This document shows, one piece after another, positions 5,853-10,000 of a DNA stretch of 10,000 bases. The position numbers and the translations under genes were made by a program. The stretch is from positions 1-10,000 of the forward strand of contig VSJD01000172.1 in assembly GCA_008636095.1 (NCBI GenBank), given 5' to 3'. Origin of the DNA: Kiritimatiellota bacterium (GTDB taxonomy: Bacteria > Verrucomicrobiota > Kiritimatiellia > JAAZAB01). Numbering within the stretch: the stretch's first letter is position 1; the number at the start of each line of letters is the position of its first letter. The notes beneath the pieces were generated by a model, which saw only the letters and a list, made by a program, of their open reading frames with translations, was not told where the DNA came from and did not search any database.

Positions 5853-6414
5853 CTTCCGATCCCACTATCCAGATTCGCGGCGACGCCATGACTGATGCCA
5901 CGAAATGCTCCCTGGTTTTTAAACGTTTTGAAAACTCGGTGGCGCCAAGAACGTGTGGATTGATTTCGCGTCCAAGCTGATTCCCAACGCCAGCCAATAG
6001 CCCCGTAAGTTTGCGCAGTCCGCTATCGCCAATAACCATCAAATCCACGTCACTTTCCGGCGTTGCCGTGCCTTGCGCAATCGAGCCGAAAACAAACGCG
6101 CAATATATGCCTTTACCCTTCAAGGCTTCACCGAGCACATCAGCCAGACCGCAAGTTTTAAGCACGAGTCCGCGAATTTCCGTGAAAAGAGGATTGCATT
6201 CGTTCGCGGCGTAATAAACGCGATTGCCGTCCTTTCGGCGCAAAACCACGCCCAAAGCGGCCAGCTTTTCAACATCCTGCCGCACCGTGCCGATGGAAAG
6301 CCCCGCCCGGCGCTGAAGTTCGCGCAAATGGAGAGAGCTTGGAGAAGCGCCAAAGAGCAAGCGGAACACCTCCGCTCGCACCCTTGAACAAAACAATTGT
6401 GCCAATGTGTTCAT
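5827..6414 (-). CDS. HTH-MNT nucleotidyltransferase, candidate antitoxin
   Basis: The chosen start (MNTLAQ) gives 195 residues. Residues 8-70 form a winged helix (LHLRELQRRAGLSIGTVRQ, then GVVLRRKDGNRVYY). Residues about 100-195 form a minimal nucleotidyltransferase with G110-S111 and, ten residues later, D122-V-D124 (GSIAQGT...SDVDLMVIG), the metal-binding signature of the MNT family. In known MNT-HEPN systems the MNT protein AMPylates a tyrosine of the HEPN toxin; the fused DNA-binding domain suggests this one also represses its own operon. A longer frame upstream to 6486 exists, but the promoter at 6422-6451 lies inside it and the homology starts after MNTLAQ. It overlaps the HEPN gene by 26 bases. 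Confidence 0.87.
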   Translation of the reverse strand: MNTLAQLFCSRVRAEVFRLLFGASPSSLHLRELQRRAGLSIGTVRQDVEKLAALGVVLRRKDGNRVYYAANECNPLFTEIRGLVLKTCGLADVLGEALKGKGIYCAFVFGSIAQGTATPESDVDLMVIGDSGLRKLTGLLAGVGNQLGREINPHVLGATEFSKRLKTREHFVASVMASPRIWIVGSEDDLKAMGR

Positions 6415-6421
6415 GTGTTCG

Positions 6422-6451
6422 CTTATACCATACAATCGTTCGGTATGACAA
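6422..6451 (-). promoter_or_regulatory. Promoter with internal operator of the MNT-HEPN operon
   Basis: On the minus strand TTGTCA (6446-6451) and TATAAG (6422-6427) are 18 bases apart. The -10 box ends seven bases before the ATG, so the transcript is probably leaderless. A perfect CATAC/GTATG inverted repeat (6429-6447, 9-base spacer) fills the spacer, a classical site for autorepression by the HTH domain of the first gene. Confidence 0.6.
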
Positions 6452-6521
6452 TACAAATGACAGGCGCGTGCTTTCTGAAGGAACAAAGGGGCATTCCGAA
6501 AATCTTGATATTTACTATTTT

Positions 6522-6838
6522 ACACACCATACCCGTTCTCCACGCCAGCCTATTGGCGTCCTATAGGCTGTAGGCGTTTAGACTGTAGGCTGTAGGGTGA
6601 AGCCTGAAAAACACGGAAATAATGTTTTGTAAACAGGCCTAAAAACATCGCTTTTCCTAATAGTCTACAGCTTATAACCCCAACATTTTCATAATGGGGT
6701 TATTGAATATCCGTGTGGCACGATGGCGCAGTTGCCTGGCGCGATTGAGCCGCCCCTGCAGGAACTTGATCTCACTATTGTTTTCGTCATTGCCCGCCTG
6801 CCGCAGTAATTCCTCGGCATGGTCGAGTTCCGCGCCGG
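6522..6838. repeat. Direct repeat, copy C
   Basis: The second copy of the 315-bp sequence at 3655-3969, about 2.87 kb away and in the same orientation. It breaks off exactly before the TTA that is the stop codon of the DUF6036-like gene (6839-6841). Two differences in the conserved non-coding stretch and about 16 in 167 in the coding stretch separate it from copy B. Confidence 0.85.
6672..6838 (-). pseudogene. Truncated 3' end of a GbsR-type regulator (copy C)
   Basis: The fragment encodes the last 54 residues of a regulator closely related to that at 3803-4309, from GAELDHAEELLRQ to NNPIMKMLGL and a stop, with six amino-acid changes. The whole DNA-binding domain is absent. The break point coincides with the stop codon of the upstream nucleotidyltransferase gene. 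The frame continues a short way into that gene in another reading frame, which could allow a brief chimeric peptide but has no sign of being a real gene. Confidence 0.85.
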
Positions 6839-7375
6839 TTATAAGAATCTTTTTGAACATAACGCAAATTGTTCCTTGATTTCGGCGATATTCGGAAGGC
6901 ATGCCGATGAAATAAGATCGCGGATATCTTTACGGGTCATGCCGGAACGATCAAGGATAAATTGCGCGTCCGCCACATCGATAGGATCATAGCGCATGAG
7001 TTTGGTTAAAAAGAGATCCTTGTCGCCCAACCGCAGGAGACACAGATGATTCCATTGACCTTGAATCGGCACCCGCTGTTGCCGCCACGACGAGGTTAAA
7101 ATCAGCTGGGATTCTTCAAAGAAGTGGCTGATGTATAATCCTTGCGGCGCGAGTTCCCGGTTGGTCAGGTCCACGGCGGTCCAGAAATTTCCGCCGTGCA
7201 GTAATTCCTCGGCCTGTCCAAGCCATAGCACCCCGTCCACATCCATGCTCTGCGCATATTCGGAGAGCGGTTCTGGAAAACCCAATTGCAGGGCGGCGCG
7301 GCCATACAGGGTTAACTCGACCCGGGTAGTCAGATGCCGGTCCAATACGGCGAGAATGGTTTCGGCATTGTTCAT
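6839..7375 (-). CDS. DUF6036-like nucleotidyltransferase
   Basis: The 178-residue protein starts at an ATG that overlaps the stop of the upstream gene (ATGA), a sign of translational coupling; a GGA lies about nine bases before. Residues 20-33 (ELTLYGRAALQLGF) and D45-V-D47 resemble the glycine loop and metal-binding aspartates of DUF6036/AbiEii-type nucleotidyltransferases. The second glycine of the usual GG is Arg here. The later part (KDLFLTKLMRYDPIDVADAQFIL and a final helix) matches the family pattern in which a conserved Lys and a DxxD-like segment follow. Such proteins are often one half of two-gene toxin-antitoxin or abortive-infection systems. The last codons sit directly against the truncated regulator fragment, so its natural C-terminus may have been altered. 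Confidence 0.72.
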   Translation of the reverse strand: MNNAETILAVLDRHLTTRVELTLYGRAALQLGFPEPLSEYAQSMDVDGVLWLGQAEELLHGGNFWTAVDLTNRELAPQGLYISHFFEESQLILTSSWRQQRVPIQGQWNHLCLLRLGDKDLFLTKLMRYDPIDVADAQFILDRSGMTRKDIRDLISSACLPNIAEIKEQFALCSKRFL

Positions 7376-7926
7376 GACACGAGCTTCCATGTTTTTGCGT
7401 TGCATCCCCGCTCATCGGGGATGGGAACTGCCAGGCGGGTCCAGTGCAGGATAGGATCGCGCGGAGCAAACACATTTGCGAGCGCTCCGTTCAGGGCGCG
7501 CCATACGGGGTGTTCCGGCGCCACGTGTAGAGCCTGGCGAGCCAATTCAGCGAGAACCAGTTCCGCCCGCTCGCGACGCGCCGTGGATAACAAAATCTCC
7601 GCATTCACGGTCTGCATGGAAATTAACTGCGCGGCCGCACGCAGCAACTGCGGGCGATCCAGGTTTTGGGGTTGACAGATGGCGACAACCAAATCCTCGT
7701 TAGATAGCGCGGCGGGTGGCGGCGGCATAAAGTCTGGACTGGCCGGCGGCCAGCGGGTGACAAATCGCGCCCCCCGGGCGTTGGCGACATCCAACAGCCA
7801 GTCTTCCAGACATTGCGCGCCGGGAGAATGATTTTCCCGCATGAGACGTTCCAGTCGGAAACGCAAAGGTGAAACGTGAACAGTCACACCCAGTCGCTGG
7901 GCAAGGGTGGAAAGTGGATTAATCAT
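7372..7926 (-). CDS. Unknown protein coupled to the DUF6036-like nucleotidyltransferase
   Basis: I do not recognise this 184-residue protein (start MINPLSTLAQ). A longer frame to 7968 would read through a CACAAA-word repeat tract and is unlikely to be coding. The protein has no signal peptide or membrane segment. It shows a short basic N-terminal region (RFRLERLMREN), a proline-rich centre (PPASPDFMPPPP, about 62-75) and an alanine/leucine-rich helical second half (about 80-145), rich in Arg and Glu. No catalytic motif stands out. The stop overlaps the start of the nucleotidyltransferase gene by four bases (ATGA). By position it is the first gene of a two-gene operon, so it may be the partner of the nucleotidyltransferase. 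No ribosome binding site is visible. Confidence 0.65.
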   Translation of the reverse strand: MINPLSTLAQRLGVTVHVSPLRFRLERLMRENHSPGAQCLEDWLLDVANARGARFVTRWPPASPDFMPPPPAALSNEDLVVAICQPQNLDRPQLLRAAAQLISMQTVNAEILLSTARRERAELVLAELARQALHVAPEHPVWRALNGALANVFAPRDPILHWTRLAVPIPDERGCNAKTWKLVS

Positions 7927-8191
7927 AATATTTGAGCTAATTGCAAAAGTAGCCACAAAGATGCACAAAATTCACAAATAAGAAAGGCGGGATTAGGATT
8001 TTTAGATGTATCATATTACCTTAATATTGCACGAACATCAACGTTAATGTCATATTTAGTCAATAAACACAGCGTGTAAGTTATTTTTTACACCACTTTT
8101 CCTTTTTCAACCGAAGGCTGATCCGCTCAGGCGGAACCCCAACGGGTTTAAGGGCTATGCAGGGCAGGCCTTCGCTCAAGAATACCGGGAA
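7927..8191. other. Non-coding gap with three palindromes and repeat remnants
   Basis: No supported gene lies here. Near the left end are three CACAAA words at 9-10 base spacing (7954, 7964, 7973), a degenerate short-word array. Three inverted repeats follow: ATATTA/TAATAT around CCT (8013-8027), a 16-bp near-palindrome centred on AACGTT (8035-8050, 14 of 16) and GTGTAA/TTACAC with an 8-base loop (8074-8093). Further small hairpins (TCCG/CGGA and AACCC/GGGTT) lie near 8120-8150. The palindromes could be operators for the operon that starts at 7926. Confidence 0.55.
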
Positions 8192-8423
8192 TCACGCAAA
8201 AGCGAATGTTTCCACCTCGACCTTGCGCGTTGGTTGTGAATGCGCTTGCACCATTCGTCGGACTTTTTCTGCCGTCTCCCGACTAAAAGTCACTTCGCCA
8301 CACCGGTCGCACACCTCGGTTGGCACCTGTTCAACCAAGCATAGTGTTTCTGCCTACGCGGAAGAATTCATCCGCGTTTTTCTGGTGAAAGACGGTATTT
8401 CCACAAACCTCGCATTTTTTCAT
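8192..8423 (-). pseudogene. YgiT-type zinc-finger antitoxin with a single-base frameshift
   Basis: On the minus strand the ATG at 8421-8423 starts MKKCEVCGNTVFHQKNADEF and continues to FRVGRNTML, then meets a TGA. In the next frame the sequence continues EQVPTEVCDRCGEVTFSRET, then AEKVRRMVQ and ends VETFAFA with TGA at 8192-8194. Together these are a full YgiT/MqsA-type zinc-finger protein of about 76 residues with two CxxC pairs. The total is 232 bases, one more than a multiple of three, and one extra G near 8337-8340 explains the shift (CTTGGTT for CTTGTT). Such proteins are antitoxins of type II modules, normally with a small toxin gene next to them. No recognisable toxin gene is present. 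The start overlaps the upstream Cys-rich ORF (ATGA). Confidence 0.85.
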
Positions 8424-8830
8424 CTTTGTGTTTTGCGCCTTTGCGAGGGCAGCTTCTTTCTTTTCCCGGGAAAGCGGGGATACCGTGAACCGAGGTCATG
8501 GTCTTCGCTTTTTTCGCGGGTTTCCGCATGCCAACAGTCCCATAACATCATCAGCAATCCCTGGTTGGGAGACCATTTCGAACAGACATCGGATGCGTGA
8601 ACGTTGATGCCATATTGGGCGGAATCACGATTGTGACAGTGCCATTGCGCCTCGCCGACACGGACACAAAACCCGCATCGTATTGGAATAATCAATGGCT
8701 TATATCGGCGAAGATATTTGCGCCATGTCTTTTCCATCCGTAATTTCAACGCCCTCCGATCTGTTTCCATACTGGCGATATGGATATTCTTGTGTGATAT
8801 CCGGCCTGGTATCTCTACGGCAATCTTCAT
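8420..8830 (-). CDS. Unknown Cys-rich protein, coupled to the second ATPase
   Basis: I do not recognise this 136-residue protein. Its ATG overlaps the stop of the DUF4143 ATPase gene (ATGA) and has AGGTGG about nine bases upstream. Its own stop overlaps the ATG of the YgiT-type gene in the same way. The front is basic and helical (METDRRALKLRMEKTWRKYLRRY). The middle carries C52, C55, C65 and C83 (CGFC...WHCH...DVCSKW), a plausible metal-binding or zinc-ribbon site. The last 30 residues are very basic and the final stretch is read from CGCAAAG-type repeat words, so the natural end may lie earlier. Coupling at both ends argues for a real gene; lack of a known family argues for caution. Confidence 0.5.
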   Translation of the reverse strand: MKIAVEIPGRISHKNIHIASMETDRRALKLRMEKTWRKYLRRYKPLIIPIRCGFCVRVGEAQWHCHNRDSAQYGINVHASDVCSKWSPNQGLLMMLWDCWHAETREKSEDHDLGSRYPRFPGKRKKLPSQRRKTQR

Positions 8831-10000
8831 TGGCTTATACCACCTGGACAGCATGAGAGTGCCCATTTGTAAAAGGGCACTACCTGGATTTTGACGCCGC
8901 CTGTTTTTTCTTCAAACTCTTCGGACATTGTAATTATGGTGCCGCTTGTCAGCCCCAGGCGCTGACAGGCTTCAATAAGCCCGTCAAACTCCCGTTTTTT
9001 GGTGTCGGCCGATGCCAGGTCATAAGCCACCTGATAGGCCTCCGGCTTGCCGCCGGTGGCAAGGTGTATAAAATCGCACTCTTTTTTATCCTTGTAAAAA
9101 AAAATATCAGAACCCGTGGAATGGAACTGCATAAAAACGGCGTTTTCAAGAAGTTTGCCCCGGTCTTCACCAATGCTGAAAGAAATCGCACCGGCCAGGC
9201 CGTTGTCCACCGCGTAAAACTTTTTTTCCGAAGTTTCCCGTTTTATAACCGAAGCGCTGTATTTGCGCAGAGGGAAGAAGAAATATATAGAGTTCAATTC
9301 TTCCATCAATTCATAAAGCAGGTTTTTATCTATTTTGTACCCCTGCGACCTGAGCTCGTTGTAAATTTTATGAAGGGAAAGCGGGCTGGAAATATTGGCC
9401 AAAAGCCGCTTTATAAAATACTTGAGCAGGTGGGCATGGGGCTTGCGCTTATAGCGCTCCATAAGATCCTTAAAAAGCATTACGTTGAAATAGCCCTGCA
9501 GTGTTTTTATGCGAAAATCCTGCGCGATGAAAAAAAGTTCCGGAAACCCGCCGTCAAGAAGGTACTGTCCTGCATTGGAGGCTATTTTTGCCCGGTTGCG
9601 GGAATCATGGATATCTGTATTAATGCCGCCGAAAGACAGGCATTCCGCGAAAGACAGAGGATAGATTTCATAGCCGAGGTTCCGGCCGCGCAGGCTTGTG
9701 GCTATGTCGGTGCTGAGCAGTTTTGAATTGGAGCCGGTGACAAAAATATTTTTAGAAACAGTATCGTAAACGCGCCGGATAAATTTTTCCCACCCATCCA
9801 CATTCTGAATCTCGTCAAAAAAGAAATATGTTTTTGACAGTTCAGCTTCGGGGTAAAGCTCCTGGTAAGCCTGCAATATAAGGTCCAGGTCTTTTTTATC
9901 CGCATCAAGGCGCTCATCCTCAAAATTGACATAGACTATGCGGCTTATTTCCACGCCTTGCGCAAGCAGCCTGGAAATCGCGTCTAAAAGAAGGAAAGTT
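8827..10000 (-). CDS. AAA+ ATPase with DUF4143 domain, 5' end outside the window
   Basis: The frame is open to the right edge: before the GTG at 9954 it continues for 15 codons (TFLLLDAISRLLAQG), which in this family directly follow the Walker A GKS/T. The real start and Walker A are therefore outside. Visible are the IVYVNFEDERL strand, Walker B TYFFFDEIQNVDGW, the VTGSNSKLLS and SLRGR sensor-like motifs, and PLSFAECL. The C-terminal DUF4143 domain includes FFYKDKKECDFI and EAYQVAYDL, then VVPFYKWAL. Nine further residues (SCCPGGISQ) extend beyond the usual family end. It is only distantly related to the ATPase at 2364-3506 and is richer in A/T-heavy codons, suggesting separate acquisition. 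Its role is unknown. Confidence 0.88.
   Translation of the reverse strand, partial: TFLLLDAISRLLAQGVEISRIVYVNFEDERLDADKKDLDLILQAYQELYPEAELSKTYFFFDEIQNVDGWEKFIRRVYDTVSKNIFVTGSNSKLLSTDIATSLRGRNLGYEIYPLSFAECLSFGGINTDIHDSRNRAKIASNAGQYLLDGGFPELFFIAQDFRIKTLQGYFNVMLFKDLMERYKRKPHAHLLKYFIKRLLANISSPLSLHKIYNELRSQGYKIDKNLLYELMEELNSIYFFFPLRKYSASVIKRETSEKKFYAVDNGLAGAISFSIGEDRGKLLENAVFMQFHSTGSDIFFYKDKKECDFIHLATGGKPEAYQVAYDLASADTKKREFDGLIEACQRLGLTSGTIITMSEEFEEKTGGVKIQVVPFYKWALSCCPGGISQ

Noticed and set aside
3655..6838. Integron-like cassette array with the repeats as attC sites
   Set aside because: The repeats include regulator coding sequence, copies differ in extent, no R-box/L-box core pairs or integrase are visible, and several operons lie between two repeats.
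6672..6902. Short chimeric ORF ending in the regulator tail as a real gene
   Set aside because: Its front is an alternative frame of the nucleotidyltransferase gene; only the last 54 residues are homologous to the regulator.
7954..7978. CACAAA words here and CGCAAAG/CACAAAG words at 8424-8445 as a functional repeat array
   Set aside because: Only three degenerate copies at each place, in opposite relation to the nearby genes. Such words are common in intergenic DNA of environmental genomes; no function can be supported.
8157..8600. 147-codon open frame on the plus strand
   Set aside because: The same bases encode a YgiT-type protein (with one frameshift) on the minus strand, which fits known motifs far better.
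8424..8826. DUF4258 or RelE-type toxin partner for the YgiT-type gene
   Set aside because: The frame in this region reads a Cys-rich protein with none of the motifs of those toxins.
9064..9726. 220-codon open frame on the plus strand
   Set aside because: It is wholly antisense to the DUF4143 ATPase, whose motifs are clear in the minus frame. Its peptide has no recognisable family motif.

Overview
This is a bacterial window of moderate GC content in which every gene I can support lies on the minus strand. I do not recognise the organism. The mosaic of toxin-antitoxin modules, ATPases of the AAA/DUF4143 type, palindromic intergenic repeats and a GbsR-type regulator resembles genomes of uncultivated environmental bacteria such as the PVC/Omnitrophota groups. 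That placement is only a guess.

The left end (1-2024) is a nucleotide-sugar segment of a surface polysaccharide locus. In transcription order it holds a glucose-1-phosphate cytidylyltransferase (rfbF), a UXS/CDP-glucose-dehydratase-like SDR enzyme, and the first codons of a third gene that overlaps the SDR gene. A long near-perfect hairpin separates the first two.

The rest (2025-10000) is an accessory island. From left to right it carries: a decayed regulator tail (copy A) interrupted by a palindromic element; an AAA+DUF4143 ATPase with a large palindrome over its promoter; an intact GbsR/MarR-type regulator with its own promoter and an 18-bp palindrome (copy B); a UPF0175-DUF3368 (PIN) module whose toxin has an in-frame amber codon; a REP-like element; an MNT nucleotidyltransferase-HEPN pair; a truncated regulator tail (copy C); a translationally coupled pair of an unknown protein and a DUF6036-like nucleotidyltransferase; a palindrome-rich gap; a frameshifted YgiT-type zinc-finger antitoxin; a Cys-rich unknown ORF; and a second AAA+DUF4143 ATPase that runs off the right edge.

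The most unusual structure is the threefold recurrence of one regulator's 3' end. Copies B and C also share its non-coding downstream flank. The fragments sit just after unrelated genes (the ATPase and the DUF6036 gene). B and C bracket a roughly 2.87-kb block that contains two toxin-antitoxin modules. In B versus C the non-coding flank is better conserved than the coding part. Several genes are coupled by ATGA overlaps, and several promoters sit so close to the start codon that leaderless mRNAs are plausible. At least two toxin-antitoxin components look broken, which fits an island that gains and decays modules.
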